A DNA stretch of 64,000 bases from Oncomelania hupensis (GCA_036898135.1 CM072516.1:23845744-23909743), one strand, 5' to 3'; shown: positions 10,829 to 21,993, counted from the first letter of the stretch. Translations and numbers: made by a program. Notes: a model not told the origin generated them from the letters alone.

Positions 10829-11147
10829 CTGTAACAAACAGAATGCAACATCAGAGTGCACCAACAGCTTTCTTATAATAAGTGTTACATCTGTGTCAAA
10901 CAGAAAACAAAATAACATGTATTTGGCTTGCAGATCTCTGCACTGGCTTCATTTCATCAACACAACAAAACATTTTTTTAAAAACTTACATTGAAAAAAA
11001 CACCCGCTTTTATACATTTTGTTCTATACTATATTTTATACACCTAAAGTGGGGTCCCAACAACACTTGATGTACTCTAACTTTTCATTGTAGCTCAAAG
11101 TGAGGTCCAACTTACACTTTACCTAAACTGAATGTTTTGCCATTTAA

Positions 11148-11235
11148 GCGTTGTGGCCGCGTGGTCTAAGGCGGGACTGACGTGCCTTGTTGACAGGCCG
11201 AAACCAATGGCGCCTGATAAGTGTGGGATCGATCA
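11148..11235 (+). mobile_element. SINE-D head joined to a LINE
   Basis: The gttgtggccgcgtggtctaa head of family D runs through a tgtgggatcgatc block and then switches abruptly to RTE LINE 5' sequence. Either the LINE inserted into a SINE, or this is a chimeric retroposition or a promoter capture. Confidence 0.5.
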
Positions 11236-12930
11236 TAGGTTCAACGACCACGTGCTCGGGGAAAAAGCGAGCCATGATGAAAAGAACTTCTCACTCCATT
11301 CCGAACCGGTTGTCGACAAGGTCATCAAGGACCGCGCCATCCGTTGTCCACCAGGATGGACAACTTAGCAAGATCCGCACAAGTCACACATTTGTCATAG
11401 GAATCTGGAATGTCAGGACCCTAACTGGGGAAGATAAATCAGAAGAGTTGGCACACGAGCTGGACCGCTATCGATGGAAGATTTTATGTATCAGGAAACT
11501 GCGCTGGAAAGGCTTAGGTGAAACAACGACCGATATAAAGGCTTCAAGCCTTATTTCAGCAGGAGAGAAGACAAATACGAACATGGCGTTGGATTCTTGG
11601 TCCACAAAAACATTCTGGCCACTGTCATGGGTTGCGGCCCAGTCTTCAGTAGACTCAATTACTATCCGTCTAAGGGCATCCCCTTTCAACATCACCATCA
11701 TCCAGGCCTATGCCACAACATTGGAAAATGACGACAACGAAGTCAAAGATTTCTATGAACCTCTACAGGCTGTCCTTGACAAAGTGCCCAAAAAGGACAT
11801 AATGATAATGCAAAGCATCTGGAATGCCAAGGTTTCCCAAGATGCGTACCACATTATGGTTTAGTGTATTAAGTAATTCGGATGAGAGTATAAACCGAGG
11901 TATAGTCTGTGCACGCACGCATTCCATCGCATGGACTTTAAAGATCCTGGCGCTCATGTCCTATACGGGCGAATGCTGGCTACATAAATACACGCAGCAT
12001 GCTCTAGGTCCCTTCTCCCCATCCCCGATCGCCCAGGATTGTGCTCAGTCGTCTGGGAGTCAGACTATGTGACAAAAGGCTGCAAGTGGGCGCCTCGGGC
12101 GGCTTGAGTTAGATCCTGTATCGACCAGCGCCTTGAGCAGCTCTTGAGCTGGTAAAGCGCTATATAAAATGTGATTAAATTAAATTTAAACATCTGGGGA
12201 GACACATGTGGACCCCATTGCAACAACGAGACAAATAACAGAGGTCTTAGACTCTTGGAGTTTGCCAGATACAATAATCTGATACTGGCAAACATGCTTG
12301 GTCCCCACAAAAAATCCAGACGATGGACCTGGCACAGTCCCAGCGGGAAGCATCACAACCAGATCGACTACATCATGGTCAAAACCGCTTCAGATCAAGC
12401 GTCAACATTGGCAATACACGCACTTTTCCAGGAGCACACATCGGAAGCGACCACGACCTCCTGATGATGTCCTTCTGGCACCACTTAAAGAGAGTAAACA
12501 AAGTACAGTGCACCAGGCTAAAGTTCAACCAGGACAAACTGCAAAATCTGGAGGTGGCAGAAAAATTCCAAGCCACAATTGGAGGGAATTTGCACCACTG
12601 CTCGTTTTAGGAACTGGTGAAGTAGATGTCAACACCATGACCACCTCATTCAACTCAGCAGTGGCAGATGCCGCCATCGAGATCCTTGGCAAGCACCGCC
12701 CAAAGAAGAAACCGTATAACACACTGCACTTTTGGACCTGTGTGACAAACGAAGGGAGATGAAAAGGAAAAAGAACACCTTGCAGGGAGCTGATGCCTAC
12801 CGAAAATATACAGTGGCATCTGAACAGGCCATGCGGGGGGCTGCTGAGGAAGGAGAACGATGGAGTGCACTGGTTAAACAATCATCTGTGGTGCCCCAAC
12901 GACTTCCGAGTTATGAGATAGGATAGGATT
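11236..12930 (+). pseudogene. RTE-type LINE, internally deleted and SINE-interrupted
   Basis: The endonuclease domain is readable with frame breaks: GIWNVRTLTGEDKSEELAHE, then IQAYATTLENDDNEVKDFYE. After an inserted SINE-A fragment it continues with NNLILANMLGPHKKSRRWTW, NQIDYIMVK and GAHIGSDHDLLMM. A linker DLCDKRREMKRKKN follows, and the sequence then jumps to the extreme C-terminus (GERWSALVKQSSVVPQRLPS) and the GGATA tail near 12925. The whole RT domain is missing. This looks like an internal deletion of a once full-length copy, not ordinary 5' truncation. Confidence 0.85.
11874..12184 (+). mobile_element. SINE-A fragment inserted in the RTE LINE
   Basis: Starts in the body (tcggatgagagtataaaccg) without the tRNA head and ends with ttgagctggtaaagcgctat and an AT tail. 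It splits the LINE endonuclease reading frame, so it is younger than that LINE copy. Confidence 0.85.
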
Positions 12931-13562
12931 AGTACCTTTAACTCAAGTGCCCTCACCTACCCATCATCACACACACACACAGAGAAGGAACCAAGTGATT
13001 GTTTAAAAAACTTGTAACATTTACGGTTATTTTAAACTCTAAAAAAGCTGCTTTTAAAAGACATGACAAAAATGTAATTTAGCTTTCAGTTCATAGATGG
13101 GACCAAGTGCCAACAGTTTGTCAAAAGCAGGAACTTTTAGCGACAGACCAAATGCAGTTCTCTGCACAGAAATCTATTTAAAATGTACTCAAGAGGAGGA
13201 TGGGTAAGGCCGGAGTTGTGCTGTGATAGTCTTCGTCATGACAGTACAGGGTCCAACAAAGTACTTTGCTACCTTGCGCAAAAGCCAACAAAACTCCAAA
13301 GTGAAACATCGGGACCGCTCGGATTTTCTCCGGACAGTTTATGTCAACCTTCGAGAACAATCCAATTAGGATATCTTGCACTTACGCTAAAACTTTCACC
13401 GCTATAATGTAAAAGTTTGAAAATTTAACATCAGACACACTTTAAAAACTATAAATGATAAAGCTTATTATTTATAACAGAAAGTAAAAGACCACACTGA
13501 TGCAATTAAACCACACAAACAATAGGATTTGTGAACAGCACACATCAAAATCAGATAATTAC
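12931..13562 (-). other. Intron sequence of zinc-finger gene
   Basis: No repeat family recognised. A stretch at 13180-13410 has modest minus-strand coding look but stops in the gene's phase, so no exon is called. Confidence 0.4.
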
Positions 13563-13646
13563 CTTTCTTTCAAGAAAGTAAAAACATCCTGGGCTGAGAT
13601 GAATTTTATCTTTTCTTTAGGCGTGGAACCAGCCATCTGCTGATTC
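13563..13646 (-). CDS. Start exon of zinc-finger gene
   Basis: Acceptor aaaatttgcag precedes GAATCAGCAG and an ATG at 13634-13636. Translation is MAGSTPKEKIKFISAQDVFT then FLKE, leaving AG before the donor GAAAG|GTAATTATC. The two leftover bases are exactly the phase required by every downstream microexon (A1-A4, D1, D2) and the finger exon. Skipping A5, the chain exon 1, D2, A4, A3, D1, A2, A1, finger totals 540 nt: 179 residues plus stop. Expression is not demonstrable from sequence. Confidence 0.65.
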
Positions 13647-14351
13647 CTGCAAATTTTAAACGCAATTATATTTTCAAATGTTCATTAGGCCATAAAACAC
13701 AGGCCCAGCGTAAGTTACGTTAATGCTAAGCGATAAAATGTAAAAGGAAAAGAGTGAAAAAAATCCGGGTCGGTATGGTTATGCATACATATTTTCCCTG
13801 GGTAATTATATCCTCTTCCAAATATTTTATCATATCTAAACCACATACAATATGTAAAATTGTATATGTTTGTAGTTCAAAAACGACAAATACACACAAC
13901 AATATTTGTGATATAAGTCACTCTGTAGACAGGAATAAAATTGGTGGTAACGTATAAAACAAAGAGAACGTGAATAAATAATGCAAATCAGTTTCATCAT
14001 GTATTATCATCTTCAATCACTAGATCTAGGTGTATACGATCTATATATGGTTTCATTTCAAACGATAATGTTATGAAACTGTTCTAGTTCTGCGGCATAA
14101 CATTTGCACAATTTCGGGGATCTAGCAAAGAGCTTATAAATCTTCCACACACCACTCCACCCCCACTCTCCTCCACTCCCACCCTCTGTCAGTTTTGATT
14201 ACCCACATCTTACTAATAAAGAAATACGATGAACCAACACTGCAACAAACAAACAAAACTCTGATTCCATAGTTGTCACCATTTTAAACACATAGAAGAA
14301 CGTCTAGCACTACAGATCACGACGAGGCATTGCAAGAGGTAAGGCGCCAAC

Positions 14352-14505
14352 ATGCTTTGAAGTCTCTTTTTTCGTCTTGGTAAAATCGTAGGCCTCAATT
14401 ACTATAATATACTATAATATTACTATAATATATAATGTATCATAGTAATTGAGACCTACGAGTTTACAAAGACAAAAGAACTGGTTCAGAGCCTGTGTCA
14501 GTGTC
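14352..14505. mobile_element. Fold-back MITE with 'cgtaggcctcaattac' arms
   Basis: The left arm (ttcgtcttggtaaaatcg, then taggcctcaattactat) is mirrored by the right arm (tagtaattgagacctacg, then agtttacaaagacaaaag). The loop is an ACTATAAT simple repeat. The same arms flank a different interior at 30280-30523. It lies just downstream of the 5'UTR exon's donor, within intron 1. Confidence 0.75.
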
Positions 14506-14653
14506 TGTGGGCAAAGGGCCAGGCATCATTCCCTCTCCCTCAATTTTAGAACTAGATCTAAATATCTTGTTTCAATATACAAACGGTTAGCCATGCTTAG
14601 CTAACTTCTGACTTAAACAAACTTGTGTGCAATCAATGATAAAACATAATTAC

Positions 14654-14750
14654 CTTCTGATCTCTGTAGACAAAGACAATTATGGCTCCTTCTGGCTGCA
14701 ACTTTAGCGGCGGGCCCGCGAACAAGGGAGATAAGTGAACTTACTTTATC
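14654..14750 (-). promoter_or_regulatory. Probable 5'UTR exon and promoter of zinc-finger gene
   Basis: On the minus strand a GC-rich patch (gggcccgccgctaaagttgc) leads to a good donor, CAGAAG|GTAATTATG, with no ATG upstream of it. It is correctly placed and oriented to splice to the start exon at 13646. The transcription start cannot be fixed; the 14750 end is approximate. Confidence 0.45.
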
Positions 14751-15706
14751 GAATTACGTCCCTTTACACACACGCATGCTCCACACTCTGCTTGTAATTC
14801 TTGGAGCAAACGCAAAATCCACACTTCGCAGTTACTACTGAAAATGGGGCCCGGTCTGAAATTTCGTCAGAAGGCAAAGTTGGCCTCGGGAATCTTGAAT
14901 ATGCAATAAAAAAAGTGGGGTCCGGGGATCGGACCCCACTTCAAAATTGGACCCCCATTTCAATGCAGTGTTTTAGGCCCTGGACCCCCAAGTCGTGCTT
15001 ATACAACCACACACACGCACACACACATATACACGTGTGGGAGGGAAGGAAAAGGAGCAAGACTAGTTAAACTAACTTTACCGTTTTCTGTATCTCTTTC
15101 CTGTTTCCAACTTTCAAGTGTAGATCTAAATGTTAATCGCAGGTTACTGAATATTTTGACTTGAGTGGTTTGTTTGCAAGTGGTTAAATGGTTTTAGACG
15201 TCGAACCAATCTGGACTTTTGCAACAACATTTTCACTTCTTTCAGATTCAACTAGCCCATAGTCTCTTTGTCTGCTTCTCTATGTTTGTCTCTCTGTATG
15301 TTTCTCTGTCTATCTGTCTCTCTCCAAAATTCACTATCTATCCCTCTTTTACCACCTTCACCCCCCCCCCCATCTCCCCACATCAAAACCCATCTGGCAC
15401 AATGAACTGGCGGTGTGTGTGGCCATTATTTTTTCAAGGGGAGATAGCAAACAAGGTCGGCAGACGATACAGAGTTAATGGTCCTTATCAGCCTGAAAAG
15501 GGCTAAAACTAAGTCAGCCGTTTGAGTGAAACAAATATAATGCCTTAATCTAAAAATGGTAGGGTTTACTATTTCCTAACGAAATATCAAGTTTCTAAGA
15601 TATCCGTCCATTAGTTTCAGAGAAAAGTGCGCAAATTTCACCTCCGGACGGACGGACAAAGCCAAATACAACAGCTCCAGAGCGGAGCTTAAAGCTCGGA
15701 AACTAA

Positions 15707-15757
<51 letters not shown>

Positions 15758-16172
15758 AACGCACCGTTTTCCCTTGTGCATGCAACAGGTGCCGAAAACG
15801 AAGTCGACTCAAGGGCCTTAACACGCTATTGCAGTTGTAAAGGAAGACGTTACTAGTATTACTTCCCTTATTTTGTTGTTACTTCCTTTGTTCTGTAGTC
15901 TGGGAATGAATTTAATTAATAGGTAGCCCGATAAAAGTCTGTACCACTCTGTGTGTGTATGTGTTTGTGTGTTCTTTATCTTATCTTTTTGGTGGGAGTG
16001 TGGGTGGATTAATTTATTGTGTTTGTTTGGGGTGAGGGCGATCACGAACGTCACTTTTATTGTCATAATTGTTTGTTTTTTTTAAATAAAAAATTTCACC
16101 CTGTGATGCCCGAACATAATAAATGTTTTCTTCTACTGTTTTAGGTAATAATTAAAATACTCTCTCTCTCTT

Positions 16173-16203
<31 letters not shown>

Positions 16204-16534
16204 CACACACACAGACCACTTACAAGACTTAATGATTACAATAGGAGAGATCAAGAAAAAAATTGAAATAACGATTATAATAGGAGAGATCAAGAAAAAA
16301 AATTGAAGTAACGATGGAAATTTAATGTGTTTGGATTATTTTGTATTCGTCCGCTGGCTTGTACATGTATAAACAATAAAACAAACAATTTTTGTTGATC
16401 TCGATGTTCATTTGAAGAAAATAATGTCAAATGCATTCCACAAACACACACACACCCGCCCACCACCCACAAGCACACACATACACAGACACACACTAAA
16501 TAGTGGATAATTAACTAGCACACACACACACACA

Positions 16535-16584
<50 letters not shown>

Positions 16585-16887
16585 TACCTACATATCTGTG
16601 TATATGTATACCTGTCACCTATACTAAACTCCTCCTGGTCAACCGCCACCGCCACCACCTCCACCACCACCACCTTCAGCGCCACATCCACAATCTCCTG
16701 CGATATTCTAAGAAATGTTTGTCAAGCTTAGCTCTTCCATTCTCCTGCTTTGTTGTGTCAAAAGGCAATAGATTACCATATTTCCTGACTCAGATGTAAT
16801 TCGCCCCACTTTTACGAGACTGCTCCAGAGCTTATGAACATGTGATCTATTCTCATACACTACAATAGGCCTTCCTGTCTGTACAGG
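14751..16887. other. Gene-free stretch between two minus-strand genes
   Basis: Contains a palindrome AGTGGGGTCC/GGACCCCACT at 14912-14940, (CA)n at 15007, a retroposon 3' end with an (AAAT)n tail at about 15540-15758, (TC)n and (CA)n tracts at 16160-16210, a 40-bp direct duplication at 16230-16315 (gattataataggagagatca) and (CA)n/(TC)n at 16440-16585. No exon is supported. Confidence 0.5.
15707..15758. repeat. (AAAT)n microsatellite tail
   Basis: About 13 AAAT units directly follow gagcttaaagctcggaaact, which looks like a retroposon 3' end. Confidence 0.9.
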
Positions 16888-17054
16888 TTAAAGATGAGCG
16901 GATCCATCTAGCCACACGACTAAATTGTGGTAAACTGTAAAGACCAGTGTCCCGTGACTGTCCACATTAATAGAGGGGCTTGCACGGCCTTGCAGCGACA
17001 TCCTGAACCGCGCTCTGTTTGGATGATGGTGTATCACAATGCTGGATCGACCCG
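16888..17054 (-). CDS. Last exon of secreted-protein gene
   Basis: Acceptor cttctgtgtggtttcag. The first two bases complete a codon with the single A left by the exon at 20080. The frame then reads GRSSIVIHHHPNRARF, RMSLQGRASPSINVDSHG and TLVFTVYHNLVVWLDGSAHL before TAA. The hydrophobic TLVFTVYHNL strand recalls the beta-rich GAIN-B region of adhesion GPCRs (VVFxxYxNL pattern), but this is a weak resemblance and the protein stops here without membrane segments. Confidence 0.5.
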
Positions 17055-17172
17055 CTGAAACCACACAGAAGCATATATTATATATTTATATGATTGGTAT
17101 TTGGTTGGTTGTTTATTAACGTATTCTTCATCGAAATGATAAGACGCACGCGAACTATGAAATATATATGAA

Positions 17173-17192
17173 TTCTTCTTCTTCTTCTTCTT

Positions 17193-17223
<31 letters not shown>

Positions 17224-17241
17224 TTATTATTATTATTATTT
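17173..17241. repeat. (TTC)n/(TTA)n microsatellite
   Basis: A TTC run followed by a TTA run, in an intron. Confidence 0.95.
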
Positions 17242-18047
17242 GTCACGAGAGGTTATTAAGATAGCCTTAAATAGTTAAATAGTTCAGCCTGCTTTGGCCT
17301 GGGTAACGTAAAGTCGCTGGCTAGCAGACGACACAAGTCAGTTGTGTGCTAAGCATGTGACCTCTTCAGTTCGTAGCAATTCGACCCTCAGAGCGTCAGT
17401 GGACAATGTGATCAGCGCTCTTCTCTCAAAGACGAGTTAAAGGACATCGAAGTAGACAGTGGCTATAGCTGCAACGCTCGACATCGTCTGCTCCCGGCTG
17501 TCTTCCATCTCTGGCATCAGTTATTTGTCCATCTTCTTCAGCAAAGGTGTCCAACGGTTCTCCGTGATGTTATCATCAACACATCGACGAAGAACTAGAA
17601 GATGACGATGTCTAGATTGAACGTTCAGATTTTCAACATCTTTCAACATCCCGTTTTGCCCGTTGTAAAGCAGAGCTCGGAGGGTGTGGTCCTCTCGCTT
17701 TGAAGTCTGAGTCACAAGTGTTGATAAACAGATGTGCCTACGAAGAAATACCTGTGTACCTCGTTGTCAATGCCTATTTTACGACCCACGAATATGTGCA
17801 GAGTACGTACTACGTCATATGTTTTCAAAACAAAAATGGCTGCTCTAAGAATACGTCACTTTCCTTGTGATGTCATAGATTCTTTAATAGATTGTCTTTT
17901 TACAATCAGTCTGATTGAATATACAGTAACTTCACATAATATAAACAACTACAATTATTCTTTACTTCTCAGTTTAGAAGAGAACAATAATTCTAGATTA
18001 TCTCGAGTGCTATGTCCAAAAATGAAATAATTCTTAATTTAATTACA

Positions 18048-18049
<2 letters not shown>

Positions 18050-18110
<61 letters not shown>

Positions 18111-18185
18111 GAATCCATGTCTGCCACAGATTAGACCTCGGGTTAAGTCTCGTCCGAAAAAATAGACATGTGGTCATCATCGTCG

Positions 18186-18228
<43 letters not shown>

Positions 18229-18262
18229 CATCATCGTCATCATCATCATCAACATCATCATA
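18050..18262. repeat. (TTA)n then (ATC)n microsatellites
   Basis: A TTA run at 18050-18111 and an ATC/GTC run at 18177-18262, separated by about 65 bp. Confidence 0.95.
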
Positions 18263-18718
18263 ATCAACATCAAGATCTACATAGCATCAGTGGCAGCAAG
18301 CAACAATACTCGATAGTACAGATAGTACCATCGTCATGCATCACATTTTTGGCAAATGGATTTTATGATGTCCACTTCCCCTCCCTCCCCCCCCCCACTC
18401 ACCCCATTTCCTCACGCCCCCCCCCCCCTCCTCTCCTCTCGTCTCCCTCGTCCCCACACACAATTCCAGCAACTATAATCAATTCTTTCTCACCGCAAAC
18501 CCATCCTAAAACGAGATAAATAAAGTAAACAAATTAAAATAACGCAAATGGTATAAAGTGTCGGTAGGCTATATTAATTTTTAATTCCCAGACTACAAGA
18601 TAAGGGAAGGAATACAGTTACGCTTTTGCATTCCAACTGTAGTAACATGTTACGTCCCTTGGATCGACTTTTTTTCTTTCTTTTTTTTCCTTTTCTGTTA
18701 TACTATATTGCCATCTCA

Positions 18719-19290
18719 AGGATTGATTGATTGATTGATTGTTGCTTTAGGTCCAGCGGACTCTTCCGAGCCAAATCAGGACCGGACAACCCCCGATCCG
18801 CATAAAAGATCTGCTGAAACAACCCTAGTAGGAAAATTGAATGCCCTCCACCGGCCAGTCACTTTACAATAAAGACATCCCACGCAGGGGACGGCTGAGG
18901 CTTTACCCCAACTACTCGAACCCCCGGTTACAAAAACAAAATAGAATACAAACATCATTATAAATTATCAACAAAACACATACATATAAAATGCCTATAT
19001 TGCTAAATAATAACATCATAGGAATCCCTAGTGACCACCCGGCAGAAAGCGTCCAACACTCCCAAGCTGATCCAACAGACCTCATACACAAACAAGGAGT
19101 CTTGTCCAGGAAGAGTTTTCAAGAAAAAAGGTAGGTCATTGATCTAGCGAAGAAGAAGATAGTATAGCAGAGTGATAGGACAGAGCAGGAATTGGAAAGA
19201 GCAAATGAGGAAGACAGCGACAGTGGGAATTTAAAGCACTAAATTTCCAGAAAATGGGGATACTATTTATACTGGAAGAATACAGAGGTC
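18719..19290 (-). mobile_element. Retroposon E, near full length
   Basis: Read on the minus strand it begins near a TATAAATAG box (cagtataaatagtatcccc), runs about 570 bp with no long ORF, and ends with a hairpin-like block (GGTCC...GGACCTAAAGCAA) followed by a CAATC tandem tail. It matches copies at 47939-49125 and 48229-48838 across its length. Non-coding body, fixed 3' end and short tandem tail indicate retroposition by a LINE in trans. Confidence 0.8.
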
Positions 19291-19314
19291 CATACGAAAT
19301 GTGACTCCTTCTCA

Positions 19315-19315
<1 letters not shown>

Positions 19316-19391
<76 letters not shown>
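19316..19391. repeat. (AAT)n microsatellite
   Basis: About 25 AAT units, adjoining a SINE-like stretch (gaatttatatagtgcacatc). Confidence 0.97.
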
Positions 19392-19394
<3 letters not shown>

Positions 19395-19596
19395 GAATTT
19401 ATATAGTGCACATCTTTAAATGGCTGAACTCCATGCGCAGGACACACACACAGTTGCACACAGGTAGGCTACGCTCCTTCAGAGAGCATACAAATATCAC
19501 TTTCCACACCTATACACCGGAAGCGCGTTGGCTTCGCTGTGAAGTGACATCAACACAATTCAATATTAAATAGTGATGGCGCCAAGCAGCGGTTTT

Positions 19597-19760
19597 GAAT
19601 TTTCAGACTGACGACCTGGAGTGCGTTAGACTCTGCGCACAAGGCAGCAGCAAGTTGGTTCTATTGGACGGCTTGAGGGACCTATAATCAGCGCCTTAAG
19701 CTGAAATAGGTCTTGAGTTGGCAAAGCGCTGTAGAAGAACAAACAATTATTATAACAAAT
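19597..19760 (+). mobile_element. SINE-A 3' fragment
   Basis: Diverged 3' part including cagcgccttaagctg, tcttgagttggcaaagcgct and an AT tail. Confidence 0.6.
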
Positions 19761-19785
19761 AGGGCCTACTTATTCAGATCTATGG

Positions 19786-20062
19786 ACTGTGAAGAAACGG
19801 AAACTCCGATGGTATGGCCACGTCACCAGATCATCAGGCCTTGCAAAGACTATTCTGCAAGGCACAGTGCAAGAAGGTAGAAGAAGAGGGAGACCGAAAA
19901 AGAGGTGGGAGGACAACATTCGAGAATGGACTGGTTTGACACTGAGCGAAGCCATCAGGGCTGCTGAGGACAGAGAAAGATGGAATATGTTGGTTAAACG
20001 ATCATCTGTGGTGCCCCTACGACCTCCGGGTTACGGGACAGGATAGGATAGGATAGGATGGA
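19786..20062 (+). pseudogene. RTE-type LINE 3' fragment
   Basis: Encodes KKRKLRWYGHVTRSSGLAKT, GRRRGRPKKRWEDNIREWTG and RSSVVPLRPPGYGTG, then a GGATA tandem tail. Highly similar to the copy at 5950 but shorter at the 5' end. It lies within 20 bp of the splice donor of the exon at 20080, on the opposite strand. Confidence 0.88.
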
Positions 20063-20079
20063 CTGTAACGTATACTTAC

Positions 20080-20245
20080 TTCTCAAAGACAACGAAGGAT
20101 GCGGCAGCTGGTGCTGGTAGTTGTGAGTGCTGTTGTAGTTGCCGTGGAGCACGCGGTCGATCAGGTCCAAGGTGTGGTTGACGCAGTGGGAGGACAAAGT
20201 CTGTTGAGGTTCCGCTGAATACAACATGTAGCGAGCGAAGCGAGA
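20080..20245 (-). CDS. Exon 4 of secreted-protein gene (166 nt)
   Basis: Strong splice sites: acceptor ttccttcctatccttgcag and donor TTTGAGAA|GTAAGTAT. It starts in phase 0 and leaves one base. Translation: SRFARYMLYSAEPQQTLSSH, CVNHTLDLIDRVLHGNYNST, HNYQHQLPHPSLSLR. Codon use and sequons (NHT, NST) look like a secreted or extracellular protein. It joins in frame to the exon ending at 22393 and to the exon at 17054. Confidence 0.6.
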
Positions 20246-20615
20246 CTGCAAGGATAGGAAGGAAGAGATACCAGTGTATAGATCCATACAAATTATGGAT
20301 GAAGATATAATGATGGTACTGACGATAAGGAAACGGAGAAGAAGTAGACTAGAGGAGGATTAGAAGAGAGAAGAGAAGAAGGAAAAGACAAGAATTTGAC
20401 AAGAAGGGGAAAGGAGAATAGGAGGAGGACGAGAAGGAGGAGGAGGAAGAGGAGTGTAACGATGATGATATACTGTCGTGGTGCCTGATGTCAGCGATTA
20501 TGAACATGTTAGTAATTGTTGCTTGCCGCTATAGATGATGAGGAGAAGGAGGAGGCGGGGGGAGACGGTGTCCGCGCTCTCCGTCTGTCTCTCTGTCTTT
20601 CACTTCATCACCCAC

Positions 20616-20781
20616 CATCACAGTCTCCTCCTCCACTTTCATGAATTGTGTTCATCTCCAAACTGCACAGTGTGCAAGAACTCTCCAATGCACGTAGGTT
20701 GGCTCCAAACAGAGAGTCCATGATCCCAGACCACGCCCCTTGCTCTCTATACTTCACCAACGCCGTCACGTTCAGCAATTC
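20616..20781 (-). CDS. Alternative exon of secreted-protein gene (166 nt)
   Basis: Acceptor cctttgtggtttcag and donor GTGATG|GTGGGTGAT. It starts in phase 0 and leaves one base, the same length and phases as the exon at 20080. Translation: ELLNVTALVKYREQGAWSGI, MDSLFGANLRALESSCTLCS, LEMNTIHESGGGDCD. Including both this and the 20080 exon would break the frame, whereas either alone keeps it. This suggests a mutually exclusive pair, or one functional and one dead exon. Confidence 0.4.
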
Positions 20782-20805
20782 CTGAAACCACAAAGGAAAG
20801 GAAAT

Positions 20806-20935
20806 TAATTGTTCTATATAAAGCGCTTTACCAGCTCAAAAACGGGATCTGATACCAACCACCCAAGGCGCATTTTGCTGCACGATGCGCACCTCTTCAC
20901 GTTTGACAATTGAGCAGTCTAGCCCTGAACAATCT
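20806..20935 (-). mobile_element. SINE-A 3' fragment
   Basis: Diverged minus-strand tail with ttctatataaagcgctttac and cagctcaaaaacgggatctg. Lies immediately upstream of the alternative exon. Confidence 0.6.
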
Positions 20936-21634
20936 ATGTGTTACACTCGTTTGATGGTGGTGATTTTCTATCAGTATCTGATTCAGCCCCGATGCTTGAA
21001 ATCCTGATAGGTGTAACTGATTCGTTTATCCACGCAGCCTGCTCACTCAGCAGCAACAAGGCAAAGTCTTCGTATGAAGTTTTCCACTTTTATTCAGCAC
21101 ACATCAACAACTGCATACAATCACCTTTTCACTCTCAACTTTTTACTTTCCAACTCTCAACTATCAACAACAACACACTCCACACTATTTTGAAACAGTG
21201 CGGCGCTTATATAGTCTCTTGATGCTCCAGAACAATTTAGAACACGGTAGATGACGCACTACCACCAATCAAACTAAAGATCGTCATAACTGACTTACGT
21301 CATACATCTCTCTACACATACCAGGAACGTTCTCAAATATCCCGAAACTTCGATCGATAGTAAACAAGCAGATCTAGAGAATTCTCCAATAATATCGACC
21401 AACAAAACTTATCAACGTTATACAAAGCTTCTTCCAACAACAACACCAACTCAAATCAAAGGTAAACAAACTCCATTATTGAATACTTTGCAAAACGAAA
21501 CGATTATCGATCTATCGTGCGCGTTTCAGACATACTACCATTCGCGTTTCAACGTAACACTATGTGTGTGTTTATTCCTGCCTGCACCTGTCTTTTAGAC
21601 AGAATGACAAGGTTCAGAAAACAGTACATGTTTA

Positions 21635-21829
21635 TGGCCAGTCTTAAGTGAAAGGTTCGCGGAGGTTCAAAAACTGTTTTTTTTTGAGGACCTCAGATCC
21701 TCAACCTAGGTTTAAAACATTTTTTTACCCAACAGGTTCATCAAAACTAAGTTCGGATCTGAGAACCTCGAAAAAAATGTTTTGAACCTCCCCGAACGTT
21801 TCCCCGAACCTTCCACCTAAGACAGGCCA
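21635..21829. mobile_element. Harbinger-like MITE, 195 bp
   Basis: Inverted arms begin TGGCCAGTCTTAAGTG on the left and TGGCCTGTCTTAGGTG on the right (reverse complement), continue through GGTTC...GGAGGTTCAAAA and meet around a short centre. Both sides are flanked by TTA (21632-21634 and 21830-21832). A 3-bp TWA duplication is the hallmark of PIF/Harbinger elements. In intron sequence of the secreted-protein gene. Confidence 0.75.
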
Positions 21830-21872
21830 TTAGGGATTCGCTGGTGTTTGCTCAACTAAAAAGCTACACTAC

Positions 21873-21877
<5 letters not shown>

Positions 21878-21964
<87 letters not shown>

Positions 21965-21993
21965 ATGAAACGCGCTTGGTGCTCTATAGTATT

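Larger units (their letters stand above)
17055..20079 (-). other. Intron of secreted-protein gene, repeat-rich
   Basis: Lies between acceptor 17055 and donor 20079. Contains microsatellites (17173, 18050 (TTA)n, 18177 (ATC)n, poly-C near 18386-18428, 19316 (AAT)n), a retroposon-E copy, a SINE-A 3' fragment and an RTE 3' fragment. Other ORFs here lack splice support. Confidence 0.5.

Noticed and set aside
13178..13407. Extra exon of the zinc-finger gene
   Set aside because: An acceptor-like site exists near 13177, but the frame set by exon 1 stops after seven codons and there is no supporting donor.
18177..18262. CRISPR-like array
   Set aside because: Regular spacing is only a trinucleotide microsatellite; there are no direct repeats with unique spacers anywhere in the window.
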